DNA of 64,000 nucleotides from Ralstonia pickettii (GTDB taxonomy: Bacteria; Pseudomonadota; Gammaproteobacteria; Burkholderiales; Burkholderiaceae), in the NCBI RefSeq assembly GCF_016466415.2, contig NZ_CP066771.1:1054001-1118000 (forward strand), written 5' to 3'. The position numbers and the translations under genes were made by a program. Each line of letters starts with the position of its first letter. Positions within the stretch are counted from its first letter, which is position 1. This document shows positions 26,275 to 36,900 of the stretch, in pieces. The notes under the pieces are model-generated. The model was not told where the DNA came from. It worked only from the letters and a program-made list of their open reading frames with translations, and searched no databases.

Positions 26275-27437
26275 CGTTGTTCTCGACCTGTTACCGATCT
26301 TGCGAACATCCTTGTCGCCCAGGCGAGATACAGGCCGGAGCAGACCCCCGTTCCGAATCATTTTAGTGGCGGAAGTCAAAAATGACAGCCGCCAACGGCC
26401 ATGCCTCGGGACTCTCGTTGCTGCGTCCTGGCTACTGTAGCCCAGCGTTTGCCAGGGCGCGCAATTAGACCACTGGAGCGCCTGCGCCCGATCACCGCGA
26501 TTTTTGATGGCGACAGCTGTTTCAGTCGCGACACAAAATCGCCTGCCATGCCGGGGTTTGGCGGTTCTCCGTGTTGAAAATATCCCGTTAAAACAAGGCG
26601 TTAGCCGCCATGGCATGGATGTCGCTCCATCCCCGACGGGGAGGAGTTGGCCATGCCGACAATCGCGCTGCGCTGTGCTCGACGTTTGCCGTTCGGGTGG
26701 ACGATCGAGAGGACGGGGTTGTGGCTAACCGCGCGGCCATGGTCGTCATGATGCCGGCGCTCGCAGTACGCGGCGATCTCATCGTGCAGCGTGCAATCAC
26801 GCTGTCGGTCGCCCTTCGAAGCGTTCTCGCCGATACGTTGCCGGCGCGACTCGCATTCGGTCTTGTTCCCACCCACGCATTCGATCCATCCACCGGTTCT
26901 GTCGGGTCCGCGCTCACGGACGGCGAACTGAGTACGTCGCATGCGTGGCTTAACAATCCAACGGCGACGGGGCTTGCGCAATCCCCCCGAAAGTGGGGTG
27001 CATCGCGGTGTGTGTCAGCTACCGCGCCGGATGATCGGCGCCGCGGCAGTCACTTGGCGCGGGTCGGCCCTGTTGGCGCGGCTCCGCGCGCACCAAATGT
27101 GGCGCTTTTGCAACTACGCTGCAGAAGCAGGTACGGCGGTTGTTCAACGGTTTCGTGCTCCGTCCCCCGGCGGGCACTTTTTTCTCATTAGCCATCCTCA
27201 ACCGGGTTCCCGATGCGAGCCAACCTGACCGCATTTGCCGTGCGGGCGCCGCCGATTCCGTCGCATGCCAGTCGCTGGATTCGGTGCATTGAACCAAGTA
27301 TTGGATGAATCGGGTGAGGAAAGCGAGAGGCAGGCCGCGGCGCAATTCCTTCGGCTTGCCCAAAAAAAAAGCGCATTCAGGGACGTAGCACCCCCGCTAT
27401 GCCCCGGCCGAGCGAAATGAAAGCGATGAGCCCTGGC
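26275..27437. other. 1.16 kb interval with no convincing gene
   Basis: This lies between two regulator genes on the minus strand. Reading frames here (for example 26610-27191 plus, 26601-26981 minus) have unlikely composition and no recognisable similarity. One notable structure is a hairpin at 26628-26649, CTCCATCCCC GAC GGGGAGGAG, that would hide a strong ribosome-binding sequence (GGGGAGGAG) just before an ATG at 26653 opening a 32-codon frame. A CCCC-loop-GGGG hairpin also occurs near 26984. It may hold regulatory RNA or decayed sequence. Confidence 0.4.
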
Positions 27438-28811
27438 CTAGGCCGGGTGCAGTGGATGCTCTGCTCGAATGCCGTGCTTTTGCATCAGCCGATACAGCGT
27501 GACGCGAGACACCGCCAGTTCGCGTGCCGTCATGCCCATATGGAAGCCGTTACGGGCGATGGCCGTGCGGATGGCATCCGACTCCGCACCTTCGCGCGCT
27601 TCCTCCAGTGTCTGGCCCGAGACGGATGCATAGCCTTCGAGGTGCAGGTCGGCCGCGGAGATCTTGCGGTTGTCGGTCATCACCAGCGCGCGGCGCACGC
27701 GGTTGATGAGTTCGCGCACGTTGCCCGGCCACGGGTAATGCATCATCGCGTGCAGCGCGCAGGGCGTGAACCCGCGAATCCGGTGCGACGCCTCGCTGGC
27801 ATGCTGGGCCAGGATGTGTTCGGCCAGCAGAACGATGTCGCTGCCGCGCTCTCGAAGGGGCGGCACCGACAGGGTGAGCACGCACAGTCGATGGAACAGA
27901 TCGGTCCGGAATCCGCCGTGGTGTTGGGCCGCTTCCAGATCCACATGCGTTGCCGAGATGATGCGGATGTCCAGCGGAATCGCCTGGTGCCCGCCAAGCC
28001 GCGTAATCGTGCCTTGCTGCAGGAAGCGCAGCAGGCTGACCTGGCTCTCGAGCGGCAGGTCGCCGATTTCATCGAGGAACAGCGTGCCCCCGTTTGCATG
28101 CTCGACCCAGCCGATATGACGCTGATGCGCGCCGGTAAAAGCGCCTTTTTCGTAGCCGAACAATTCAGACTGGATCAGGTGCGGCGGAATCGCCCCGCAA
28201 TTGATGGCGATGAACGGACCGCCTGCGCGAGATGACGCCTCATGAATGGCCTGTGCAGTCAGCTCCTTGCCGGTGCCCGACTCCCCCGCGATGAAGGCCG
28301 GCGCGCTATTTTGGGCGACCTTGCGGATAGCGCGAAACAGTGCGTGCATGGCGGGGCACTCACCGAGCATGCGCGCATGATTCGCCTTGGGCGTCGGCGC
28401 GGCTTCCTGTGCAAGCGACGCCATGCCCCAGGCGTGACGCAGAGAATACGCGGTCTCGTCCGTGCGCAGCGGCATCTGCACGTAATCTACGCAGTAATCG
28501 CGCACGAGCTGGCGTACGCGTTCGTGATGCAGCATGGCCGGCGGCAACGCCGCCACCCAGCCCACATGCGGCACCTGCATGCACCGCTCGAGCAAGTCCA
28601 ACTCCGCAGCCGAGAACGCGCTGCCGAAATCGACCAGCCCCGCCTTGGGGACGCCGTCACGAATGGCACAGCCCAGCTCACGCATCGACGTTACCCGTCG
28701 CACGTGCCAGTCGGCACCCAAAATCGTTTCGTCGATCCCCCCCATCCCCGCACGTGACGCCACTACGACGGTTCGGCACGCAGCAGTACATTCCAGCGAC
28801 TCTTCTCGCAT
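27438..28811 (-). CDS. Sigma-54-dependent transcriptional activator (VpsR/NtrC-like)
   Basis: 457 residues. The central AAA+ domain (about 150-375) has Walker A GESGTGKE (176-183), the sigma-54 contact loop GAFTGA (223-228) and Walker B TLFLDEIG (243-250), so it should activate sigma-54 promoters. The C-terminal Fis-type HTH is FHMGMTARELAVSRVTLYRL. The N-terminal 120 residues look like a divergent receiver; Asp61 in AGLVDFGSAF sits where a phospho-acceptor could be, as in VpsR. VpsR-type proteins control exopolysaccharide and biofilm genes, some by binding c-di-GMP, but that function here is inference. The start at 28811 precedes the conserved domain; the longer frame upstream has no family character. 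Confidence 0.9.
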   Translation of the reverse strand: MREESLECTAACRTVVVASRAGMGGIDETILGADWHVRRVTSMRELGCAIRDGVPKAGLVDFGSAFSAAELDLLERCMQVPHVGWVAALPPAMLHHERVRQLVRDYCVDYVQMPLRTDETAYSLRHAWGMASLAQEAAPTPKANHARMLGECPAMHALFRAIRKVAQNSAPAFIAGESGTGKELTAQAIHEASSRAGGPFIAINCGAIPPHLIQSELFGYEKGAFTGAHQRHIGWVEHANGGTLFLDEIGDLPLESQVSLLRFLQQGTITRLGGHQAIPLDIRIISATHVDLEAAQHHGGFRTDLFHRLCVLTLSVPPLRERGSDIVLLAEHILAQHASEASHRIRGFTPCALHAMMHYPWPGNVRELINRVRRALVMTDNRKISAADLHLEGYASVSGQTLEEAREGAESDAIRTAIARNGFHMGMTARELAVSRVTLYRLMQKHGIRAEHPLHPA

Positions 28812-29030
28812 GGCTTCCCCCGTTCGATTTTTGGTGTGGGTCCTTCTTTGCCGAGGCGGCTCGGCCCGGGCAGGCTTGCAGTATGGTTGCCGGGTTTCTC
28901 TTTTGCGATGACGTTTAAGGACGATGGTGGCAAACGCTTGCGCGCCCAGACTGTAATGCAAATGAACTAGCGAATTTCACGACTTTGACAAGAGAACCCC
29001 GAGGAAAAACATGTAGTTGACGCAGCAATA

Positions 29031-29059
29031 AAAAAGCGCACCACGATGGGTGCGCTTTT
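29031..29059. terminator. Rho-independent terminator downstream of rho
   Basis: Stem AAAAGCGCACC / GGGTGCGCTTTT with loop ACGAT, 20 bases beyond the rho stop codon on minus. It works in both orientations. Confidence 0.82.
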
Positions 29060-29078
29060 CGCTATGCAGGCAGGAGAC

Positions 29079-30341
29079 TTAGCCGCCGCGTCGCATCATG
29101 TCGAAGAACTCAGCATTGTTTTTCGTCGTCTTGAGTTTGTCGAGCAGGAATTCCATCGCCTCGACCTCATCCATGTCATGGATGAACTTACGCAGAATCC
29201 ACACCTTCTGCAGGATGTCCGGCTTGATCAGCAGTTCTTCCCGGCGCGTGCCCGACTTGTTCAGGTTGATGGCGGGGTAGACGCGCTTTTCGGCCAGCCG
29301 GCGTTCCAGGTGCACTTCCATGTTGCCGGTGCCCTTGAATTCTTCATAGATCACGTCATCCATGCGGCTGCCGGTTTCGATCAGCGCCGTACCGATGATG
29401 GTGAGCGAACCGCCTTCTTCCAGGTTACGTGCCGCACCGAAGAAACGCTTCGGGCGCTGCAGCGCATTGGCGTCGACACCGCCGGTCAGCACCTTGCCCG
29501 AGGTTGGCACCACAGTGTTGTAGGCGCGGGCCAGACGCGTGATCGAGTCCAGCACGATCACCACGTCCTTCTTCAGTTCGACCAGGCGCTTGGCCTTTTC
29601 GATGACCATTTCGGCCACTTGCACGTGACGCACGGCGGGCTCATCGAACGTCGATGCCACCACCTCGCCGCGCACGGTGCGCTGCATTTCGGTCACTTCT
29701 TCCGGACGCTCGTCGATCAGCAGCACGAACAGCTCGGCTTCCGGATGGTTGGTCGCGATGGCGTGCGCAATATGCTGCAGCATCACGGTCTTGCCCGACT
29801 TCGGGCTTGCCACCAGCAGCGCGCGCTGGCCGCGGCCGATCGGGGCAATCATGTCGATGATGCGGCCGGTGATGTTCTCTTCGGCCTTGATGTCGCGTTC
29901 GAGCGTGAGCGGCTTGTTCGGATGCAGCGGCGTCAGGTTCTCGAACATGATGCGGTTCTTCACCGCTTCAGGAGGCTGCGTATTGACCTTGTCCACCTTC
30001 ACCAGCGCGAAGTAGCGCTCGCCATCCTTGGGCGTGCGGACTTCACCTTCGATGGTGTCACCGGTGTGCAGATTGAACCGGCGGATCTGCGACGGGCTGA
30101 TGTAGATGTCGTCGGTGCTGGCCAGATACGAAGTCTCGGGCGAGCGCAGAAAACCGAAGCCATCGGGCAGCACTTCAAGGGTGCCGTCCCCGAAAATCGT
30201 TTCTCCCTGTTTCGCCTTCTTTTTCAGGATGGCAAACATCAATTCCTGTTTGCGCATGCGCTGCGCGTTATCGATCTCCAGCTGCCCCGCCATTTCCAGC
30301 AATTGGGACACGTGCAAGGATTTCAGTTCTGTCAGATGCAT
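29079..30341 (-). CDS. rho: Transcription termination factor Rho
   Basis: Hexameric RNA-dependent ATPase that pulls RNA out of stalled transcription complexes. 420 residues, compact form without long insertions. N-terminal helical domain [18 protein letters not shown], then the RNA-binding cold-shock-like fold ([20 protein letters not shown]). The ATPase domain has P-loop [15 protein letters not shown] and Walker [15 protein letters not shown]. The start at 30341 is fixed by the conserved N-terminus. It follows trxA on the same strand with a 189-base gap, the trxA-rho order seen in many proteobacteria. Confidence 0.97.
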   Translation of the reverse strand: MHLTELKSLHVSQLLEMAGQLEIDNAQRMRKQELMFAILKKKAKQGETIFGDGTLEVLPDGFGFLRSPETSYLASTDDIYISPSQIRRFNLHTGDTIEGEVRTPKDGERYFALVKVDKVNTQPPEAVKNRIMFENLTPLHPNKPLTLERDIKAEENITGRIIDMIAPIGRGQRALLVASPKSGKTVMLQHIAHAIATNHPEAELFVLLIDERPEEVTEMQRTVRGEVVASTFDEPAVRHVQVAEMVIEKAKRLVELKKDVVIVLDSITRLARAYNTVVPTSGKVLTGGVDANALQRPKRFFGAARNLEEGGSLTIIGTALIETGSRMDDVIYEEFKGTGNMEVHLERRLAEKRVYPAINLNKSGTRREELLIKPDILQKVWILRKFIHDMDEVEAMEFLLDKLKTTKNNAEFFDMMRRGG

Positions 30342-30530
30342 AGACGAAAGATGAGGGAAGGGCCCGAACGGGCGGCGAAACGAGAAACGGGGGAGGGGGG
30401 AAGGGTCGAGCGAACGCTCGGGGAAACAGATTGGCTGCAATCTTAGCACAACGCTGGCGGGCTTCCAGGCGGAAGTGCGCCAGCGTGTGTGTGGGGCAAC
30501 GCGAAAGGTCGCCTATAGCCGAAAAACGGC

Positions 30531-30857
30531 TTACAGGTGGCTGTCCAGGAATGCAGTCAGTTGCGACTTGGACAGCGCGCCCACCTTTTGCGCGGCCACA
30601 GCGCCGTTCTTGAACAGAATCAGCGTCGGGATGCCGCGAATACCGAACTTGGCCGGCACGCCCTGGTTCTCATCGACGTTGATCTTGGCGATTTGCACCT
30701 TCTCGCCGTAGTCCTTGGAAACTTCGTCCAGGATCGGGGCGATCATTTTGCAAGGACCGCACCATTCGGCCCAGAAATCGACCAGCACGGGTTTGTCGGA
30801 CTTGAGCACGTCTGCCTCGAAGGACGCGTCGCTCACATACTTGATCTGTTCGCTCAT
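30531..30857 (-). CDS. trxA: Thioredoxin 1
   Basis: Small cytosolic disulfide reductase, 108 residues, the normal size. The active site is WCGPC at residues 32-36 inside [17 protein letters not shown]. The cis-Pro loop is [11 protein letters not shown]. It supplies electrons to ribonucleotide reductase, methionine sulfoxide reductase and others. I start at 30857 ([10 protein letters not shown]); the longer frame only adds noise. It is divergent from addB and directly upstream of rho. Confidence 0.97.
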   Translation of the reverse strand: MSEQIKYVSDASFEADVLKSDKPVLVDFWAEWCGPCKMIAPILDEVSKDYGEKVQIAKINVDENQGVPAKFGIRGIPTLILFKNGAVAAQKVGALSKSQLTAFLDSHL

Positions 30858-31074
30858 GGCGGGAACCTCTGTTTTTTCGTAAAAGCTGGCGACGTGCGCC
30901 GAACCCATACATTACACGATTACACGGACCGGCGTGCATTGAGACCACTGTCGGCGCGGATGCTGCTGATATAGTACCGACGCCTCTATTTTCAACCGAT
31001 TCGACTGTTGATTGTGGCTATCTCGCCGATAGCCGCAGGTCTTCGCTTCCCGGTATATCGCCATATTCCCTCGC

Positions 31075-33918
31075 ATGCAGACGCTTGCCTTCGCGCCTGG
31101 CCCAGCATTCCTTTCGCGTGCCGCCGACGCTGCATGGCGCTTTCTGGATGCGCATGCGCAATCCCCCGGTACCGCGACGATCGTCGTGCCGACAGCCGCG
31201 CAGATTCCTGGGGTGCGCGGCGCTCTGCATGCCAGTGCGCAAGCAGCCGGCACGCCGCGTTTGCTGCCGCGCATTCTGACCCTGGGGCATTGGCTGCTCG
31301 ATTTGCCACCGGAAGCAGGTTCGCCTGCCGGGCGCACGCCGCTGTCGCGATTACTGGCAGTGCAGCAGGCGCTCAAGACGCAGGCTTGGCTGCGTGAAGC
31401 GCTGGGCGCGCAGGACGATGCCGCCCTGTGGGGCGTAGCGCAGGTGCTCGTGACGGTGTCGGACGAGTTGTCGCAACGTTGGCTGACGCTCGATGCCGCA
31501 CACAGTGGCGCAGATGGGCGGGCTGATGAGCTGGAGTCGGCGTTGGCGGAAGCGTTGGAACGCACTTACGCACAATTGTCCGAACGCTTTCTCGGCACCG
31601 AATCGCGCATTGTGCTGACGTTCTGGCGGTTGCTTTCAGGCGCAGCGGACCCGATTCCAATGCGGCTGCGTGCCATGCAGCGTCTGCTTGACGAATTGCG
31701 TGGCCCCATCGTGTGGATGAGCCCGACGGACCCCGAGGCGGTCGATTTGGATTTCCTGCAGCGCGCCGCCGAGCGGGTGCCCGTGTTGAGCATCGGCTAC
31801 GACTGGAATGCGCCTGAAAGCGGCGCGTCTGCGGCGCCTTCCACACACGCGGATTTCCGCAATCTGCTGCTGCACGCCTGGCCCGAATGCGCCACGCCAG
31901 CCCAGGCGGCGGACGATGCTGCCGCCGCGCAATTGCCGGCGCCAATCCTGCGCATTGCAGGCGCTGCACGTTTTGAAGACGAGGCAGCCTTCGCCGCGCA
32001 TACGCTGGTCGATTGGCTGAATGCCGGGCGCCGCTCGTTGGCGCTGGTGGCACAGGATCGCATCGTCGCGCGGCGCGTTCGCGCGTTGCTGGCGCGCGTG
32101 AACGTGCCGGTGCGCGATGAGACCGGCTGGAAGCTTTCCACGACGCGCGCCGCTGCGGCACTTATGCGCTGGGTCGACGTGGTGCAGGGCGACGGCGATA
32201 CCGCGGCGTTGCTCGATCTCATCAAGAGCCCGTTCTGTTTGCGCGATGCCGATGCCGGCACGGCCACGCCTGCCTGGGTAGCAGAACTGGAGCGCCGGGT
32301 GCGCCGGCATAACGTTTCAGGTGGATGGGGGCGATTGCGCCGGCTGGTTACCGATCGCCCGGCGAGTGATGCCGAGGGCGAAGCAAAGGTCAGCCGCCTT
32401 GCCGATCGTCTGGGCGTGCTGGCCGACGAAGCGGCGCTGTGGCGCCGGGCCGGCAGCGCCACGCTCGACGCGTGGGTAACGCTGTTGGCAGGCACGCTCG
32501 ATCGTCTGCATATGCGCACCGGGTTGCAGAACGACGATGCGGGCCGCCAACTGCTGGACTGGATTGACCGGCTCCGTACGTCCATACATGGCAGCACCGA
32601 TGCGGGCGCGCGTTTCTCCCTGACGGAATGGCGCGCGTTGCTCTCGATGCTGCTCGAATCTGCGGTCTTCAGTGAGCCTTCACCGCCAGCGGACCGGCGT
32701 GTTGTCATCCTGCCGCTGAATGGCGCGCGCATGCGGCGTTTTGATGGCGTGGTGGTGGTGGGTTGTGACGATGCGCAATTGCCGTCTGCGCAGCCCGAAT
32801 GGCTGTTCTTTTCTAACGACGTGCGGCGCGAACTCGGTTTGCCCGACCGCGCACAGCGCTTTGCGCAGCAGGCTCGTGACTTGGCCGAGGTGCTCCTCAA
32901 TCAGCCCGAGGTGGTGTTGACCTGGCAACGCCACGGCGGACGTGGCGAGCCGCATCGCCTTTCCGGCTGGCTTGAACGCTTGCAACGGCGTTTGGCGGTG
33001 AGCGGCGTGCGTATCGATACGTCAGTCACGTTGCCCAGTTTGCAGACCACGAGCCAGCCCACCGACATGCCCGCGCCCGCAGCGCCGACGCTGGTGCCGT
33101 CCACGCTGAGCGCGGCCGCATACAACAGTCTGCGGCGCTGTCCATACCAGTTCTTCGTCGGTCGCATGCTGCGGCTGGGCGAGCTGGAAGAAGTTTCCGA
33201 TGAACTGGAGAAACGCGACATCGGCGAGATCCTGCACGCGATCCTGCATCGTTTTCACCGCCAGTTGCTGGAAACGCCGATGCACGATCCGGCCGATCGT
33301 CTGAGTCTGCTGCAGACCATTACCGACGAACAGTTCGGCCCGCTGTTGGCCGAGGACGGCAACGCGTTGCGCTTCTATCGGCGCTGGCTCGGTGTGATGC
33401 CGTCGTACCTGGCGTGGCAGGCCGCTCGCGAGGCGGATGGCTGGCGCTTTGAGGCAGGTGAAGTCGATGTCGATACGTCCATCACATTGCCCGACGAGCG
33501 CGCGCTGCGCTTACGCGGCCGGATCGACCGCATTGATGTGCACGACGAACACGGCGTGGCGGTGCTCGATTACAAGACGCAGTCGCAAATGGCGCTGGTG
33601 CGTCGCGCCAAGACGCCGTTTGAGGATTGCCAGCTTCCGTTTTACGGCGTCCTCGATGCGCGTGCAGATTCGGGCGGGTGGGTTTCGCTCGACGGCGAGG
33701 CCCGCGGCGACAAGCGCGACGTTGCATTGCCCGATTTCACGCAAGTCGTCGATTGGTTGATCGAGCAGATGCAAAAGGACATGACGGCCCTCGCTGCCGG
33801 TGCGCCCCTGCCGGCGTTCGGTGATGAATCGGCGTGCCGCTACTGCGCGGCGCGCGGCCTATGCCGCAAGGGGTATTGGACCGAAGGCGCACCGCGCGAG
33901 CCGGAGGGCGCGGCATGA
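31075..33918 (+). CDS. addB: AddB-type subunit of a RecBCD-like helicase-nuclease
   Basis: Partner of AddA in processing double-strand DNA ends for RecA loading. 947 residues. The C-terminal RecB-like nuclease domain has the PD-(D/E)XK core VAVLDYKTQS (Asp832, Lys834). Four cysteines bracket it, Cys689 in RRCPYQFF and Cys921, Cys924, Cys930 in ACRYCAARGLCRKG, the arrangement of the iron-sulfur staple known in AddB. The N-terminus (LAFAPGPAFLSRAADAAWRF) has no Walker A sequence, so its helicase-like domain probably does not bind ATP, as in other proteobacterial AddB proteins. Its stop overlaps the addA start (ATGA). Confidence 0.9.
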   Translation: MQTLAFAPGPAFLSRAADAAWRFLDAHAQSPGTATIVVPTAAQIPGVRGALHASAQAAGTPRLLPRILTLGHWLLDLPPEAGSPAGRTPLSRLLAVQQALKTQAWLREALGAQDDAALWGVAQVLVTVSDELSQRWLTLDAAHSGADGRADELESALAEALERTYAQLSERFLGTESRIVLTFWRLLSGAADPIPMRLRAMQRLLDELRGPIVWMSPTDPEAVDLDFLQRAAERVPVLSIGYDWNAPESGASAAPSTHADFRNLLLHAWPECATPAQAADDAAAAQLPAPILRIAGAARFEDEAAFAAHTLVDWLNAGRRSLALVAQDRIVARRVRALLARVNVPVRDETGWKLSTTRAAAALMRWVDVVQGDGDTAALLDLIKSPFCLRDADAGTATPAWVAELERRVRRHNVSGGWGRLRRLVTDRPASDAEGEAKVSRLADRLGVLADEAALWRRAGSATLDAWVTLLAGTLDRLHMRTGLQNDDAGRQLLDWIDRLRTSIHGSTDAGARFSLTEWRALLSMLLESAVFSEPSPPADRRVVILPLNGARMRRFDGVVVVGCDDAQLPSAQPEWLFFSNDVRRELGLPDRAQRFAQQARDLAEVLLNQPEVVLTWQRHGGRGEPHRLSGWLERLQRRLAVSGVRIDTSVTLPSLQTTSQPTDMPAPAAPTLVPSTLSAAAYNSLRRCPYQFFVGRMLRLGELEEVSDELEKRDIGEILHAILHRFHRQLLETPMHDPADRLSLLQTITDEQFGPLLAEDGNALRFYRRWLGVMPSYLAWQAAREADGWRFEAGEVDVDTSITLPDERALRLRGRIDRIDVHDEHGVAVLDYKTQSQMALVRRAKTPFEDCQLPFYGVLDARADSGGWVSLDGEARGDKRDVALPDFTQVVDWLIEQMQKDMTALAAGAPLPAFGDESACRYCAARGLCRKGYWTEGAPREPEGAA

Positions 33919-36900
33919 GCGATCACGCTTACGAACGCGACGGTGCTGCCGTCTCGCCCGAGGCCTTCTCGCGCGCTGCGTGCGACCCGCAGCGCTCCGT
34001 CGTGGTGGAAGCGTGCGCGGGCAGCGGCAAGACGTGGCTGCTGGTCACGCGCATGTTGCGTTTGCTGCTGGCCGGTGCGGCGCCGTCGGACATTCTCGCC
34101 ATCACGTTTACGCGCAAGGCCGCCGAAGAGATGCGCCAGCGCTTGCTCGACATCCTCGCCCAACTTGCCGGCGCCGACGACGAGAGCGTCGTTCGCGAGC
34201 TGATCGCGCGTACGGTGGACGAGCGCGATGCGCCGGCGCTGATTGAAACGGCGCGTGGGCTGTATGCGCGCGTGCTGGAATCGCCATCGCGCATGGCGAT
34301 TGATACGTTCCATGGCTGGTTTGGGTCGTTGCTGCGCGGCGCGCCGCTGTCGTCTGGCGTCCAGCAGGGGGCCTCGCTGCGCGAAGATGCAGGGCGGCTG
34401 CGGCGAGAAGCCTGGGCGCCTTTCTGGCGCGGCTTGCTCGCCGAAGATCACGCTGACTTGCGCGCCGCGTATGAGTCGCTTGCCGATTTGGTCGGCGATT
34501 TCCAGGCCGGACGCCTGCTCGATGCAATGTTCCACCAGCGCAGCGACTGGTGGGCGTACAAGACGCAGGCCGGCGGGCGTCCGCTGGATGCGTTGGACCA
34601 ATTGCTTGGCGACGATGCGACCGTCGATCCTCTGATCGAAGCGCTGCAGGATGCGGCATTGCTGGCCGATATGCTGCGCGTGTCCGGCTGGCTAGGGCAG
34701 GGCGGTGCGGCCGAAGGCAAGCGCGCGGTGGCCATCGAATCGGCGGTCACTGCTGCGCGCGGCATGGATGTGTCGGACGAGGCTGCTCGCGCGCAAGCGT
34801 TTGAAGCGCTGTTCGCCGCGTTCCACACGCAGGCCGGCAAAGCACGCGCTTGCAAGCCGACCAAGGCGCTCATCAAAGCCATCGGCGACGAGCACGCGCA
34901 AACGCTGGTGACCTTGCATACCACGCTTTGCGAAACTCTGACGGCGTTTCAGGCGCGTCGCCAGGAGGCCTGCGTGCGCGCCGTCAACGCTGCATTGTTT
35001 GCGCTGGGCGATGCACTCATCGACCGCTATCAGGCGTACAAGCGCCAGGCGCGCGCGATGGATTTCACCGATCTCGAATGGGAAGCGGCGCGCCTGATGC
35101 AGCAAGACGATACGGCCGCTTACCTGCAGGTGCGGCTCGACGCGCGCTACAAGCATCTGCTGCTCGACGAGTTTCAGGATACGAATCCGATGCAGTGGCG
35201 CATCCTGCAAGGCTGGCTGGCCGGTTATGCCGGCACTGGCACGCAGCCAAGCGTGTTCCTCGTGGGCGATCCGAAGCAATCGATCTACCGGTTCCGGCGC
35301 GCCGATGCCCGGCTGTTCGACGCTGCGCGCGAAATGCTGGTTGCAGAATTCAATGCGACCGTGCTGCGTACCAATCGCACGCGTCGCAACGCGCCGGCCG
35401 TGCTGGAGTGGGTCAATGCCGTGTTCCTGCAAGCGCGGGCGCGCGGCGACTATCCCATCTACGCCGAGCAAAGCACTGCCGTGGACGCACCCATGGGGCA
35501 GGCGCTGCTGTTGCCGCTGGTGCCGGTGTCCGAAGCCGAACAGGCTGACGAAGCCGCGCCTCGCGATACCCTCACCGAGCCGCGCGAAGAAGCCGGCGAT
35601 TCGCAGCGCTATGCCGAGGGCCGCCAAGTGGCGGCTTGCCTGCGCGCATTGCACGCCAATGAGCGCATTCGCGAAGGCGGCATCGAGCGCGCCGTGCGGT
35701 GGAGCGATTTCCAACTGCTTGTCCGCCGCAAACGCTATCTCGCCGATTACGAACGTGCGCTGCGCGATGCCGGCGTGCCGTATCTGAGCCCGCGCCGCGG
35801 CGGTCTGCTGGCTACGCTTGAAGCGCTTGATCTATGCGCGCTGCTCGATTTCCTGATGACGCCGCAGGCAGATTTGTCGCTTGCGCATGTGCTGCGCAGC
35901 CCCGTTTTCGCCGCCTCGGACGAGCACCTCATCGCACTGGCGCAGTTTGGCGAAGGCGCGGCCGCATTGACATGGTGGGAGCGCCTGACCGCGCTGGCCG
36001 GCCAGGCGGATGCGTCGGACACCTTGCGCTACGCGCATCGCATGCTGTCGCGCTGGCTGGCGGTGGCGCGCACGCTGCCTGTGCACGATCTGCTCGATCA
36101 CATCGTCTACACCGGCGAACTCAAGCGCCGCTATGCCGAGCGCGCACCGGCCGCGAACCGCGATCAGGTGCTCGCCAACCTGGATGCGTTCTTGAAGCTC
36201 GCGCTCGATCTGGACGGTGGCCGGTATCCGAGCCTGCCGAAGTTCATGGCTGAACTCCGCGCCATCCGCCAGGGCGACGAGGATGAAAGCCCAGACGAAG
36301 GCATGCAGGGCGACACAGAGGCGCCGGATGCTATTGATGCCGAAGTCGCCAACGAGGGTCTTGATGCCGTGCAGATCCTGACCGTGCATGCCTCCAAGGG
36401 GCTGGAAGCGCCGTTCGTCGTGCTGCTCGACAGCCACCACAGCGACGCGCGCGTCGATACGGCTGGGATCCTGATCGACTGGCCGCCCGGAGCGCAGGCG
36501 CCAGCGCATTTTTCCGCCTTCGGCAAGACGTCCGAGCGTGGCCTCGCGCGCGAGCCTCTCTTCAAGCAAGAAAATGCGCTTGCCGAGCGCGAAAACTGGA
36601 ACCTGCTCTACGTGGCGATGACGCGTGCGCGGCAAGCACTGATCGTTTCCGGCGTGGCGAACAAGCGCGATGCCACGGCAGCCCAATCTCTGGATGAAGG
36701 CGATGCGCCCGAGGTGGACGGCACGGCCAGCTGGTACACACTGCTGGCCTCGGCAGGCGTGGCGTCACCCGCTGCAATGCTGGATGACGTAGCCGATTCG
36801 GTCTCGAGTGCGGCGGGGCACGAGCTTGTCTCGTATCACGATTTTCGCGCGCCGCTGACTGTAACGGTGCGTGTGGGGGCGGCCGGCGCGCCTGCCGAAG

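Noticed and set aside
26601-26981. 126-codon open frame on minus in the same interval
   Set aside because: Very high in Arg, His and Cys with no hydrophobic core pattern; typical of a random frame in GC-rich DNA.
26610-27191. 193-codon open frame on plus in the gene-free interval
   Set aside because: Composition is unlike a folded protein, no family motif is seen, it ends in Arg/Ser/Cys-rich noise, and other frames across it are equally open.
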